Assembly (NCBI GenBank): GCA_025667525.1
Contig: CM046875.1
Span: 120,456,340-120,520,339, forward strand
DNA length: 64,000 bases
Reading direction: 5' to 3'
Origin: Glebionis coronaria
Lineage: Eukaryota; Streptophyta; Magnoliopsida; Asterales; Asteraceae
Shown: positions 11,344 to 22,988 of the stretch, in pieces
Position numbering within the stretch: position 1 is the first letter of the stretch
Layout: every line of letters begins with the position of its first letter
Translations under genes and position numbers: made by a program
Notes under the pieces: generated by a model
What the model was told of the DNA's origin: nothing
Seen by the model: only the letters and a program-made list of their open reading frames with translations
Databases searched by the model: none

Positions 11344-11949
11344 TGACAGGGATCATACAAGATAGGGTATAGAATAGACATGACCCATTAGGCCTAAAAC
11401 CATACACCAAACCTTGGGCCCAGACCCAAGTATCCAAAATCCCACCATGGTGGCATGTCTCTAAATGGATCTGCTCTCAAGAAAACGGATCCGCAACACG
11501 GTACCGGACGCGTTTCCAACAAGCATGTCCAAGAACCCTGCGGGCGAAATCTCAAAGAGTCAATTTGTAGGTTGCGAGTAGAAAACAAACAGACGAATGG
11601 ACCTTTGGACCACAAAGTCCCACTCTCAAGTACTATCCGAGAAACGAGGAAAGACCTAGTACTTTCTCCTATAAATAGTACCCACTTTCACTCCACACGA
11701 AATACGATTTTCTCACTCATCATTACACACACATATATCTTGGATGATGTGAATACTTACGCTCACGCCAAAGTCTAATCGTGGGGCCCGTCCCCACGGT
11801 AAGGACTAACGTTATTACTTTAATTGTGTAGGAAATCGTCAACCACATCTCTTGATAGTAGAAGATCTACAATAACCAAAGAGATCTACGCACCTTATCG
11901 CAAGTACTTAGACCTGTACTAGACCCTGACCGATTGTTGTACTAACTAG
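11344..11949 (+). repeat. Candidate LTR of the Tat-like fragment
   Basis: It contains a TATA box and lies directly before a primer binding site. The start at TGACAGGG is a guess. The right edge is set by the primer binding site at 11950. There is no second copy in the window to confirm it. Confidence 0.45.
11670..11677 (+). promoter_or_regulatory. TATA box of the Tat-like LTR
   Basis: CTCCTATAAATAGTACCC is a consensus TATAAATA box about 280 bases before the primer binding site. Confidence 0.55.
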
Positions 11950-11966
11950 TGGCGCCATCCGTGGGA
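11950..11966 (+). promoter_or_regulatory. Primer binding site of the Tat-like fragment
   Basis: TGGCGCCATCCGTGGGA matches the TGGCGCC-type primer sites of Tat/Athila elements (tRNA 3' end ending in CCA). Confidence 0.65.
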
Positions 11967-12009
11967 CCCGTTACACAACTGCGTTTCATAAAATTCTCAT
12001 TCCACGAAA

Positions 12010-13172
12010 ATGGGTGATCACGCAAGAGATCCTTCGACACCTGCCACGTCTGTCGTGCGAAACACAAGTTTTGAGAATGCAAACAAAGTTGCAGAAAAGC
12101 CCAAACTGAGGGCATCTGATGCCCCTATTAGGGACTTCTGCAATAAACACTTCGATCAGTTGTTACCCGTAATAGCTGAAAAATCTCAAGAAGAAGAACA
12201 ACGTGAAAAGAATATAAAATCTGTATAAGCGCGCCTAACATACGGAGAAAGTTCTAGAAGGAGCCGGAAGAAGGATGAGCTCTCCGGCTACTCCGAATCC
12301 GCTACCCCTCGATCTGACAGAGGACAGAGGGGTAAAAAGCAGATATCCTCGGATAAAGGCGAAAGTTGCTGGCATAGTCGGGACACACCCTCACGGACCC
12401 GGCACAGCTCTACTGACCAGAGAAATTATAGTGAGGGAGGAGTATTCACTAGGATAGGGCTACAGGACGGAGAAGTATTCGATAAACTAAAGAAAAAAGA
12501 TCACAAGAAGAGAAGCTCTATCACCAAATGAAATCGAAATGACGAGGCAACGTCTAGAAGGTACTCAGAAACAAACGAAAGTGATGACAGAAACAAAAGG
12601 TCAAAAAAGGCGAAATCAAGAGGGATTGGCGATGACCAATCTCTCCCTTGGTTGTGTGAGGACGTTGATCCATTCACACCTCGTACCCAAAACTTCGACT
12701 TCCCAAAGAAAATCCGAATGCCAAGCCAAGTCAAGACGTATGATGAATCAGGAGATCCGAAAGATCATGTGAAAGTTTTTTGAGCATCAGCCAAAGAAGA
12801 AAAATGAGCCTGCCTACATGGTGCCACATGTTTAATTCTAGGAAAAAAAATGCATGAAAGACCCCGTAGAACTTTACCACATCAAACTGAAGGAAGGAGA
12901 GTCTATGGAGGACTTTATGAAGCGTTTCAAAATTGAAGTCAAGCACGTTAAAGCAACCCCAGAATGCACAAAAATCTCTGGATCCATGCATGGAATTACA
13001 CATCAGGGTTAATTAAACGTCTGTATGAAAATATACCAAAGACGATGGATGAAGCAATAAAAGAAACTGTAGCCTTCCTCAGAGGAGAAATGGTGGTGGC
13101 ACATCAGTCTAAAAAGAAAGGGACACCTATGTGGAAGCACGAGGGAAAGAAAAGGTCACATTTTGATAGAAT
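12010..13172 (+). pseudogene. gag: Tat-like gag, 5' part, many lesions
   Basis: The start MGDHARDPSTPATS is followed by SDAPIRDFCNKHFDQLLPV. A TAA after about 72 codons is followed by several frame changes. Recognisable blocks are MPSQVKTYDESGDPKDHVKV (about 12718-12778), CTKISGSMHGI-like sequence near 12966, and LIKRLYENIPKTMDEAIKET with FLRGEMVVAHQ (about 13010-13110). These correspond to the retrotransposon gag domain of Tat-clade elements. The frame ends mid-gag at the junction with the Copia-2 LTR. Several TGA/TAA codons lie between the blocks, so nothing is translatable. Confidence 0.6.
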
Positions 13173-13601
13173 CCCCTCTCTTCCTCTCTCTTGTTTCGAT
13201 CGTAAGGTGTAACCCATGAAGGGTTTTCGGTTGGTTTTCTTGGTTGATCGATTGTGTTAATAATCTAGTCCTAGCCCCTCTCTAGGGTTGTTGGGTAGAT
13301 TATTTACAAGCGTAGTAGCTCGGTTTTTACGTGCTAGAATCACGGTTAGCTCGTTGTATTACGTGTGTACAAGATGGTAATATAGTCTTGCTTTAGACTA
13401 TATCTTGGTGTATTACGGTATAAATCCGAATTGGTGATTCGTTCTCCGTCTTGTGGATTTGCTTTAGCGTAAAGGTATGTAACCCTAATTCGATTAATTA
13501 TAATTGTGTTATTATTATGATCTTGTTAAATCGCTTATGCCATATGTGCTTTGATCACGTTTAGGGTTTTATATAATTGTTATGATATTAATAAACCTTC
13601 A
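13173..13601 (+). repeat. Copia-2 5' LTR, truncated (R/U5 part only)
   Basis: From the CT-rich stretch onward it matches the second half of the Copia-1 3' LTR, including CTAGTCCTAGCCCCTCTC and the TATGTAACCCTAAT block. The first 370 bases of the LTR are missing. The left edge falls in a CT-rich stretch and is uncertain by about 10 bases. Confidence 0.75.
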
Positions 13602-13602
13602 G

Positions 13603-13616
13603 TGGCATCGAGAGCC
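13603..13616 (+). promoter_or_regulatory. Copia-2 primer binding site
   Basis: TGGCATCGAGAGCC directly follows the LTR. It is a diverged form of TGGTATCAGAGCC, the usual initiator-Met tRNA site. Confidence 0.6.
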
Positions 13617-15135
13617 GTTTTAACATGTTATAATTATCGAAAATCAAAAGTTTTTTAACTAATAACTGTTTTGAGTTAAAACTACATGTTTTTTAGGTTT
13701 TCATAAAATTAGGATTTTGTTTTCTAAAAATTAGGGTTTTGGCCGAATTTTTAATAAAAAAAAGAATTGTTTTGAAACCCTAAATTACATGTGGGATAAT
13801 TTTAGATTAAATTGCATAATTAATTGCTATGTCGTGTATGGTTACGATCTATAGATATTTAATTGTTAAGATTTGTGGGGATCCATGATTACGTGCATGT
13901 TTTCATGGATCATAAAATTATATGTTTATATGATTTTATGTGCCATGTGATTATTTGATTCAATAAATCTAGAATTAGGGAAGAATTTTATATGAATATA
14001 AAGACCTAGATTTGATGATTATTGAATAAATTGTATGCATGTGGCTATTTGATTCATTTATTGCACATAAAAATTGTTATTATGTGTTTATGAATTAGTT
14101 TTTTTACTTGTTTATATAAAATTATTGAATTGTTGTAAATAAGGGTTTTTTAAAAGAAATAATATGGACTAAATCATATTAAAATAATGATTTGTTAGAG
14201 ATTTAAATTACATAAGATTACTTTGATTGGTGAATTGCAATAATAATCTAACGGCCTACTCCTTTTGACAAACTATAAAGTGGGTATAACGCACCGCTGG
14301 TCATGTACCTGGTTAAGGAAGGAGGTGTTATGCCATTAGTCGCTGACCAAATTCCCAGCTCGCCTGTGCGTCAAATTGAAATTAACTATGATTATTAATT
14401 GAATTATACCTTAAGGGTGATTTACCACAAATTCACATCCGAAACACAATGAATAAGGTTATTGCTTTGTGCGTAGCCGAGTTCTAGCAAAAGTACGTTG
14501 TGAATAGTTGTAGGTAAATACTTTAATTGGTTTAACCAATACCGCAACATAATATATGAAGAAATTTAATCTCGTGAAAATTTTTACTAAATGTTTTATT
14601 AAACTTATGCTATGGAGATTGTATGCATGCTTCTCTATACATTGATTTTGACATCAAAATTTATACCATTAAAATTTAAGTCGAATGCTCCTAATTGACG
14701 AACACTTGAAATTACTTCGTCATCAAATGAGATTTTTGGGTGATGTTGTGATGGAGAGAAATCCATTTATAGAATGAGAAATCGTATGATGGTTTTACGT
14801 TATTCAGATTAGACAACTTAATTAAGTTACTCAGTGAGATCTGGAAACTTAATGCATTCAGAAAGGATGAAACATGTTTATAATGCAAAACATTTTTTTG
14901 GCAATGTAAATCTCTTAAATATCTAGAAATTGAAAATTGTTTGTCAATTGAATTGTTCGACAAGTCGATATGTTGAGTACATTCATTACTAGCAGATCAA
15001 CTGATGTAATGGATTTATGTCAATATAGTTCTAGAATTCAAGGAAAATAATATGGTTGTTATACCAGGGTAATTTTATTTTCTTGAAAGTATTTTGTTAT
15101 CGAAAATACTAATATTTGAACTTATTTCTGTAGAA
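13617..15135 (+). other. Copia-2 leader, 1.5 kb, non-coding
   Basis: It is AT-rich, matches 1-643 of Copia-1 in its last part, and has no coding frame. It ends with ATTTCTGTAG directly before gag. Confidence 0.7.
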
Positions 15136-16443
15136 ATGGCTCAACCCACCAATAAGTCTATAAGTTTCGCATTCAAAGCTTTCTTTGAACGTCCTGAACT
15201 TACTGGCCCGAACTTCAATGGTTGGTATCGCTCGCTAAGAATTGTCTTGAGAGCAGCGGGTACTATCAATATCTTGACTACTCCCTATCCGGAGGATATT
15301 GCTGAAGGAGCATCTGATGCGCAAAGGCTTGAACACGCTTCTAATGTTAAGAAGCACTCGGAGGTGGCTTGCTTAATGCTAGGAAAAATGGCTCCTCCAC
15401 TTCAACAGAAGTATGAACTATTTTCACCAAAGCGAATGCTTGATGAGCTCAAGGCTATGTTCGAGAAGCCGCAAGCTGTGGAGATCTACGACTTGGTAGA
15501 TGCTTTGCATAGCTGCAAGCAAGCTCCAGGAAAGTCTGTAATTTCCCATTACTTGGAGATGAGGGGTTATATGGAATAGCTCATTGTACTAGGATAACCC
15601 TATGATCATAATATGGCTATCAACTTGATCAATAGGTCCCTTAACAAGGACTTCAATGATTTTGTTAGAAACTATAATATGCATTGCACGGGGAAGACAG
15701 TTAATGATTTGCATGCAATGCTCATTGACTTTGAAAAAGGGTTGAAAGACAAGGCATCTACCGCTACGCCTTCTGTACTAACCATACAAAAGGGTAGAGT
15801 GAGTAAGCCAAAACCGCAAGTGAATAAGAAGAAAGGCAAAGGCAAGGGTGATAAGGTCAAACAAGTTGCGACTTATTCAAAACCTAAGAAGAACTTTGTC
15901 AAGAAGAATAGATCTCAGAAGGATGAGACTTGTCACCATTGCAAGGCAAGTGGTCACTAGAAGAGGAATTTCCCTCTTTACCTCAAAGAATTGCGAGAAA
16001 TAAAGAAGAAGTCTAAGCATAGCGCTACAGCTTCAGGTACTTTATTTATGATTGAATTGTTCAATTTAACGTACAAATTAAATTCCTGGGTATATGATAC
16101 GGGATGCGGTATTAACATTTGTAATACGTTGTAGAGGTTTAATCTAGAAAGGAAGCTATCGTATGGGGAACAATTTCTGCAAGTGGGCAATGGCGCACAA
16201 GCAGTGGTTGAAGCTATAACAACATTTAATTTAGTTTTACCTTCGGGTTTAGTATTGATTTTAAATGATTGTCATTATTCACCTATAATTGTTAGGGGTG
16301 TTATTTCCTTTTCTTGTTTGTTAAATAATCGATTCGTTCACACGATTGATAATAATGGAATTTTTGTTTGGAAAAATGGTATTTTGTATTTTAATGCAAT
16401 TTCTATGAATGGTGTATTTGAAATAGACATGCATAATAAATAA
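15136..16443 (+). pseudogene. gag-pol: Copia-2 gag and protease (several stops)
   Basis: The start MAQPTNKS matches Copia-1. The gag is otherwise colinear, with the zinc knuckle CHHCKASGH cut by TAG at 15958-15960 (TGG in Copia-1). Further in-frame stops are a TAG at 15577-15579 and a TAA at about 15595 (both CAA in Copia-1) and a TAG near 16132. The protease motif YDTGCGINICN is present at about 16095-16125. Unlike Copia-1, the frame runs correctly through the protease into the next region (GNGAQAVVEA), so Copia-1's frameshift is private to it. A frameshift near 16445 ends this part. Confidence 0.8.
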
Positions 16444-16471
16444 ATCCAAGAACAATAAATCTGTATTTAGC

Positions 16472-16948
16472 ATGAGTAAGAAGAGAAAGTTTGACAAGAA
16501 CTCTTCTTATCTTTGGCATTGTAGACTTTCTCATATTAGGAAGACTCGTATACAAAAGCTTCAACGTGAAGGTCTTTTGGAAAATATCAATGATGAATCA
16601 TTTGATAAATGTGAGTCTTGTATCTCTGGAAAGATGACCAAGAAACCTTTTAATAGCAATATTGAAAGAGCTACTGATCTACTTGGACTTATACATACTG
16701 ATGTGTGTGGACCACTTAGACATGCGTCAAGGAAAGGTGTTAGCCACTTCCTAACATTTACGGATAATTATAGCCGTTATGGTTATGTTTATTTACTTAA
16801 GCATAAACATGAGGTATTTGAAACATTCAAAGTGTTTAAAGCAGAAGTAGAACTGCAGTTAGGGAAGAAGATTAAAGCTCTTCGTTCGGATAGAGGTGGT
16901 GAATATTTAAGTCAAGAGTTTATAGATTATCTAAGTGAGAATGGAATT
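16472..16948 (+). pseudogene. pol: Copia-2 integrase, N-terminal part up to insertion of element A
   Basis: It includes the GAG-pre-integrase motif (LWHCRLSHIR, CESCISGKMT) and two of the three catalytic aspartates (HTDVCGP, SDRGGEY). The frame runs into GAATT at 16944-16948, the left target duplication of element A. The piece continues at 25061. Confidence 0.85.
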
Positions 16949-17368
16949 TGTTAATGCAATTATGCCTAAAAACGTTACTTGCATTTTTCGGTCTTGCTTT
17001 GTTTTGATTACGACAATATGTAAAAACAAGCATTTACGAAAACAACGAAAAACGAATTCTTGAGTTCAAGTATTTTTCATTTCAACCATTATCACTTAAG
17101 GTATGTACAAACAAGTACTCATCCTAATTAAGTGATGAAGGATTTAATCTTTTCTTAAAACTCACTTTTTATTAAGTGTGACAAGTTTTTATTAAAATTT
17201 CTTTATAAGAAAATGTTTTATTAAACTAATTATTTGAAAATTTGTAAATGGCATATTCTATCTAGGTTTGGAATATCCTTTTAGGATATTTTAATCTTCA
17301 GATTCGAACCATGACACTAAAAGACAAAAAGGAGCGGAGTCTACTCCGGCGGTACCTTAGTGGCTATG

Positions 17369-17394
17369 GCGGTTCCTTATCGATAAGGAACCGC
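17369..17394. promoter_or_regulatory. 26-bp perfect palindrome centred on ATCGAT in element A U3
   Basis: The arms read GCGGTTCCTTAT and ATAAGGAACCGC around a central CG. A third half-site (ATAAGGAACC) follows at about 17403. It lies 50 bases before the TATA box, so a dimeric factor site or a cruciform is plausible. A 24-bp version is in the 3' LTR at 24245-24268. Confidence 0.6.
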
Positions 17395-17443
17395 GGGCTG
17401 CAATAAGGAACCACAGGTAGATATAGCCGTTGGAAGTTTGTCT

Positions 17444-17451
17444 TATAAATA
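17444..17451 (+). promoter_or_regulatory. TATA box in element A 5' LTR
   Basis: GTCTTATAAATAGTGG. The matching position in the 3' LTR (24318-24325) reads TATCAAGA. Confidence 0.6.
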
Positions 17452-18181
17452 GTGGACCATTCTTAGATTTTCTCTTCACCTCTTTTGCACATACATTTCC
17501 AAATTCTTTCATACTTCTTAAATTACTCAAATCCTTGGTCATTTGGTTGATTACTACTTGTTTAGAAGTGAATCTTTCTCCTACCATCTCTTCCTCTCAA
17601 AGTGCAAAGAGAAGAACACTTTCATCCTTGAAGTGTTGTGTCTACCACAAAGATCCATTGAAGATCCAAACTTATTTATTCATTTTTGTGTCATTGTTGT
17701 GAAGATCCAAGTAGTTGTGTCTATTTGGAAGTTGTGTATGTATTAAGGTTAATACTTGATCCTTAAAGTATATTGGTGTAGATTGGTCCTAGCTAAGATT
17801 AGGGCTCGGCTTTTAGCCTAGAGTCAGAAATTAGATAAGCGACGTTGTGTAGGGTTTCTCCACTTTAAGGAGCTTGTTGATTAGTGAACTCTCGAGTAAG
17901 GAGTACTCGAGTAGTGGAGTAGGAACGAGGAGTGAGATTCATTGCCGAACCACTATAAATCCTTGGTGTTTGGTTTGATATTTCCTTTATCTCTTTACAT
18001 TCTTTATTCTTTATACTTGTGATTATTAGTTTAGTTGCACTATACCTTGTCCGTATTATGTATAAAAAGGTTTCACATAAATACTCAAGCCTAAGTTTTT
18101 GAAAAGGATTTTTAAAAACAATCTTTTAACAAGTAAATTTAAGAAACTATTCAACCCCCCCCCCCCCTTCTAGATTCTATA

Positions 18182-18194
18182 ATCGGTATCAGAG
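18182..18194 (+). promoter_or_regulatory. Element A primer binding site
   Basis: ATCGGTATCAGAG resembles the initiator-Met tRNA site TGGTATCAGAG with one mismatch, directly after the LTR. Confidence 0.6.
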
Positions 18195-18291
18195 AGTGGT
18201 TGCTCAAGCCTTTTTAAAATATATTGTATTTTAAAACTTGAATCGATCTATAGATTCCAACAAGTATCTAGAAGGGAAATCTATGTAATGA

Positions 18292-19301
18292 CCACCTCTT
18301 TTTGAAACAAATAGTTTTATTTATTGGAAAAATAGATTTGAGACTTATGTGAAATCAAAATATTTAGATCTTTGGCAAGTTATTACCCATGGTGATTTTT
18401 TGCCTTATCAATTATTGAAGTTTCTAAAAGCAAAGTGATAGTCACTTTTGACAAAGCTAATGATGACACTAAAAGGAACCTTGCTAAAAATAATGAGGCT
18501 AAAATGGTGATTTACAATGCTTTACCAAAGAAAGATTACGAAAGGATTTTTATGTGTGAAACCGCTAAAGATATTTGGAACACTCTTTTAGTAACCCACC
18601 AAGGTAATAGCCAAGTCAAAGAAATCAAAATCGATCTTCTTGTTCAAGAATATAAACAATTTGTCATCTTAGAAGATGAAACTATTGATAGTGCATTTGC
18701 TAGATTTAACACTATTATTACTAGTCTAAAAGCACTTGATGTAGGTTTTTCTAGCAAGAACAATGTTAGGAAGTTTCTTAGGGCGTTGCATCCAAAATGG
18801 AGAGCTAAAGTCATGATGATTGAAGAATCAAAGGATCTCGCCAAATTATCACTCGATGAACTCATTGGCAACTTGAAAGTTTATGAGATGATAATTTTGA
18901 AGGACTCGGAAATGGTGAAAACCAAGAGTGAAAGAAAGTCTTTTGCACTTAAGGCCAAGAAGGCGCAAAGTGACCATGAAAGCTCCTCGGATAGTGATGA
19001 TGAGGAATATGCCATGACGGTTAGAGACTTTGAGAAGTTCTTCAAGAGACGAGGTCAATACGTGAGGCAACCAAGCAACGACAAGAAACCCTTCTCCAAA
19101 AACCGATTTGCCAAAGATGATAAAGGTGACAGGAAATGCTTTAAATGTGGTGATCCAAATCATTTCATCGGTGATTGTCCTAATCCTTCACGTGACAATA
19201 ACCACACGGCGTTCGTTGGAGGTTCATGGAGCGGTAGCGGTGAAGATGTTGATGACAACCCCAAAGATGAGAAATGTCTTATGGCTTACACTTCTAAATA
19301 G
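18292..19301 (+). pseudogene. gag: Element A gag (UBN2-type), frameshift and terminal stop
   Basis: The N-terminal block (18292-18425) reads like the copia gag start, with FIYWKNRFETYVKS and [14 protein letters not shown] shift between about 18420 and 18470 moves to the frame of 18435-19301, with [20 protein letters not shown] and a zinc knuckle, [14 protein letters not shown] (CX2CX4HX4C). The TAG at 19299-19301 is followed in the same frame by protease sequence, so it is a lesion in a gag-pol frame. The methionine at 18435 is not the true start. Confidence 0.8.
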
Positions 19302-20300
19302 ATATGCTTGGGAATTGATTTAGATCCCGACGAGTGGATTAAGGATAGTGGTTGTTCTAAACACATGACGGGTAATCGAAGTTTGTTCTCGCACTACAAA
19401 TCATATGATGGAGGTAACGCTACATTCGCTAGTAATCGATGTGGTAATATCATTGGCAAAGGTACGGTTTCTCTTGACTCCATGACCATTGAAAAGGTAG
19501 AGCACGTAGATAACTTGGGTATTAACCTTCTAAGTATAGGTCAAATTTGTGACAATAAGTGTAAGGTCATCTTTTCAGAATATCACAGTGAGATCGTAAA
19601 AGATGGAAAGGTCATTGGAAAAGGTGTTAGAAAGCATGGGCTTTATGTCATGAAGGTCAATAGGAAGTCAAAGGACAACTTATGTCTAGCGACTTTAGAT
19701 GATAGTTCTACTCTTTGGCATAAAAGATTAGGTCACGCTAATATGTGTTTAATTCAAACTTTAGTCTCTAAGGAGTTGGTAAGACATCTCCCCAAGATGA
19801 AGTCTGATAGTCACTTTTGTGATGTTTGCAAAGTTGGGAAGCAAGTTCACTCAAGTCACAAAGCCAAGAATTTGGTTTTGACCTCTCGGTGCTTAGAGCT
19901 CCTACATATGGATCTATTTGGACCTTCCGCGATATGGATTTATGGAGGTATCCTTTATACCCTAGTTATAGTTGATGACTATTCTAGATTCACCTGGACT
20001 AGATTTTTAGCGTCTAAGAATGAAGCTTTTGATCACTTCGAAACCTTTAGTCGAATAATTCAAAATCAACTAGGATGTTCAATTGTCTCTATTAGGACGG
20101 ATCATGGTAGGAAATTTGATAATGAAGTGCAATTCGGTGCCTTTTGTGAAGCTTATGGTATTACCCATAACTTCTCGGCTCCTCGCACTCCACAATCAAA
20201 TGGGGTAGTTGAAATGAGAAATCTTTGCCTCAAAAATTTTGGTGCAATGCCGTGGACACATCGATCTATATTCTCAACCGAATTCTTATTCGACCTTTCC
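19302..20300 (+). pseudogene. pol: Element A pol, protease and integrase
   Basis: The protease block is EWIKDSGCSKHMTGNRSLF, with catalytic D in DSG. The GAG-pre-integrase zinc motif (LWHKRLGHAN, FCDVCKVGKQ) follows. The integrase core has D in HMDLFGP, D in RTDHGRKF and E in SNGVVEMRN. After VVEMRN some sequence normally present is missing, and the frame changes twice between about 20220 and 20310 (the QKFWCNAVDT and ILNRILIRPF blocks lie in another frame). Confidence 0.8.
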
Positions 20301-20736
20301 TAGGAATGACCCCCATGAGATTCTTAAAGGTAAGAAGCCCTCATTGGATTACTTTAGGGTGTTTGGAAGCAAGTGCTTCATTCTCAACACCAAAGATTAC
20401 CTTACCAAGTTTGACCCAAAGTCTTATGAAGGTATCTTTTTAGGTTATTCTCAAACTAGCAAAGCCTACATAGTCCTCAATAGAACCTCGGGTGAAATTG
20501 AAGAATCACTTAACGTGACATTTGATGAAACCCCTCCTTCATCTAAGACACCACCTTTGGTAGATGATGCATTGGATGAAATAGACATATTTAATGCCAA
20601 AGATGTTAGAAACATAGGAGTTGAAGACCTTAGTGTTAAAAAGGGAGTAAACATTAAGGAGTCAAAGGATCATGCTTTTGACAACATCATAGGCGAATTA
20701 AATCAAAGGACCCTAAGATCTCAAGTCCAAAATTAA
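20239..20736 (+). pseudogene. pol: Element A pol, integrase C-terminus
   Basis: It contains the conserved KPSLDYFRVFGSKCFILN and YEGIFLGYSQTSKAYIVLN blocks found after the integrase core in copia elements. An acidic linker rich in D and E follows, up to TAA at 20734-20736. The real join to the upstream frame is broken by indels; the first methionine is in shifted, non-native sequence. Confidence 0.7.
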
Positions 20737-21470
20737 AGTAACTTCTTTTGTTTCGTCTCCTTGATTGAACCAAATAATGTTGAAGAAGCTTTGATGGATG
20801 AGAGTTGGGTCATCGCTATGCAAGAAGAATTGAATTAATTCATTGCTAATGACGTTTGGGAACTTGTTCCTCCACCTAGAAGTTCTACCATTATAGGAAC
20901 CAAATGGGTATATAGGAATAAGTTAGACGAGAATGGTGTTGTGTCTCGCAACAAGGCTAGACTGTAGCTCAAGGCTATAATCAACAAGAAGCTATTGATT
21001 ATGACGAGACATACGCACCCGTAGCAAGATTAGAATCCATTAGAATCCTTTTAGCCTACGCTTGTGCCTTAGAATTTAAGCTTCAACAAATGGATGTAAA
21101 GAGTGTGTTTCTTATCAGTTTGATCAATGAGGAGGTATATGTGGTTCAACCTCCCGTCTTCATTGATTTTGAGAAACCGGATCATGTTTACAAGCTTAAG
21201 AAAGCTCTTTATGGTCTTAAACAAGCACCCAATGCTTGGTATGATAGACTTAAAGCGTTTCTTGTAAAACATGAGTATACCACGAGAATGGTAGACAATA
21301 CGCTCTTTACAAAGAAGAAAGGTTCTCACCTCATTATCGTACAAATATATGTTGATGACATTATATTTGGTTCAACTTGTCAATCATTGTGTGTTGAATT
21401 TGCCAAAATCATGCATGACGAGTTTGAAATGAGTATGATAGGAGAAGTTAACTTCTTTTTAGGACTCTAG
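20737..21470 (+). pseudogene. pol: Element A reverse transcriptase (several stops)
   Basis: The RVT_2 blocks run ESWVIAMQEELN, a TAA (about 20836), then DVWELVPPPRSS and KWVYRNKLDENG. A frame change near 20965 precedes a QGYNQQ-like stretch, and then MDVKSVFL (21090) without the usual NG. KKALYGLKQAPNAWYDRLKA and the catalytic YVDDIIFGST (about 21350) follow. The end at TAG 21468-21470 is a stop inside the domain. The region is recognisable but dead. Confidence 0.8.
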
Positions 21471-22289
21471 TTAAAACAATGGACGATGGTTCTTTAATCA
21501 ATCCAAGTATGTTAAAGAAATGCTAAAGAAATTTGGATTATAAGACTCTAGATCGATGAAGACCCCTATGGCCTCGGATACTAAACTCACCGTAGATGAT
21601 GATTGTGAGTCGGTAAACAACACCAAATATAGAGGTATGATTGGTAGTTTGTTGTACCTAACGTCAAGTCGACCGGATATCATGTTTAGTGTTTGCCTTT
21701 GTGCTCGCTTCCAAGAGGCTCCCAAAACCTCTCACCTTGAAGCGGTTAAGCGTATCTTTCAATACATTAAGGTCACTATACATTTAGGATTATGGTATCC
21801 TAAAGGGACCGACGTAGAAACCATTGTGTACGCGGACTCGGATCATGCGGGAGACTATGTGGACCGGAAAAGCACTAGTGGAGTTTGTACCTTCATGGGT
21901 TGTTGTTTAACTTATTGGTTCTCCAAGAAACAAACCGCTCTTGCAATATTCACCACGGAAGCCGAGTATGTGAGTGTCGGTAAAGCTTGTCAACAAGATC
22001 TATGGATGAAGCAAGCGCTTGTTGATTACGGGATTTCTCTTGATGATGTTCCCATCATGTGCGACAATAAGGTGCAATAGACCTTAGCAAGAATCCTGTG
22101 CAACTTTCGCGAACTAAGCACGTATAGATTCGCCACCACTTACTTAGGGATAATGTTCAAAAGGGGAACGTTTCGATTGAAAAGGTACCCTCGATAGAAA
22201 ACTTAGCCGGCATCTTCACTAAGCCACTTAAGAGGGAACCTTTTAATTACTTGCGTCTAGGTCTAGGTTTAATGGAACATATTCCTTAA
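21471..22289 (+). pseudogene. pol: Element A RNase H region, end of pol
   Basis: After two frame changes, the open block 21556-22080 holds GSLLYLTSSRPDIMFSVCL, YADSDHAGDYVDRKSTSG (RNase H D), TTEAEYVSV (E) and MCDNKVQ (D). A TAG at 22078-22080 is followed by the RTKHV and LAGIFTKPLKRE tail, and the natural end is at TAA 22287-22289. Confidence 0.8.
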
Positions 22290-22988
22290 TTGCGCATTTT
22301 ATTAATCGAGTATTTTTATCTTTTAGTCTTTTCTTTCTTTGAGTTATTGAGTATTGCAATCTCTTTTTGGAAAAATTCTCTTCTCTTTTTGAAAATTCTC
22401 AAAGTTCTTTCGAAAATGGTCGAGAAATGTTTTTATATTGTTAATTTAATCTAAAAACGTTTTTTTATAGCTTCTTGCTATTAATATTGAGCTTACATAA
22501 TTCATATGTATGTGTCTCTCAAATATAGCAAGAACAAAAGTGCGCTATGGAGGATCATTGTGTCATGACTTTTTTTTCTAGTTTTACACACCTCCAACAT
22601 CAATTTTCTTTAAAATCCATGTATTTTGGTCAAAATTTTGTTTGGTGAGTTCTTGTGTGTTTTCTTTGTCTATATTTGCTTCTTAGCATGTCTCTATGAT
22701 TAGTCAGACAAGAAAAATAGGATTTGCTGAATTGGAAAATCCTCCATCATCACTAAAATCAACCCACTGTGGGCGGTTCTCTCTTGAGACCGCGGCTCCT
22801 TATCGATAAGGAACCGTCGGTGGAGAAAAGGAACCGCGCACAGAGCCTTCTTTTTCGGGTATTTCTGAAACTCCAAATTTGTTCCAACACTTTTTGGAAT
22901 CTTTGTTTCAACCCTTTGTCCATCCCACAAAATATCTTGGGCTTTCTCTATTTAACCCTAAGCATTTTGCATCCTTTCTCAAATCAAA
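22290..22988 (+). other. Element A post-pol spacer
   Basis: It is non-coding. At 22776-22835 it carries a second palindromic cluster that shares CCTTATCGATAAGGAACCG with the LTR palindrome, with flanking GGTTCTCTCTTGAGACC-like arms. Confidence 0.5.

Larger units (their letters stand above)
11344..13172 (+). mobile_element. Tat/Ogre-like Ty3/gypsy fragment (LTR, PBS, 5' part of gag)
   Basis: A candidate LTR (about 11344-11949) with TATA box is followed by a TGGCGCC-type primer binding site and a gag frame. The gag wording (KTYDESGDPKDHVKVF) is the type seen in plant Tat-clade elements. The element stops at about 13172, where Copia-2 LTR sequence begins. No protease or pol is present. The left LTR edge is approximate; no target duplication was found. 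Confidence 0.6.
16949..18181 (+). repeat. Element A 5' LTR
   Basis: It is 1233 bases. It carries a long perfect palindrome upstream of an intact TATA box, and a 13-base C run close to its right end. A primer site follows immediately. Confidence 0.95.

Noticed and set aside
11455..11778. 107-codon plus-strand frame
   Set aside because: It spans the TATA box and start region of the Tat-like LTR, so it is most likely a chance frame.
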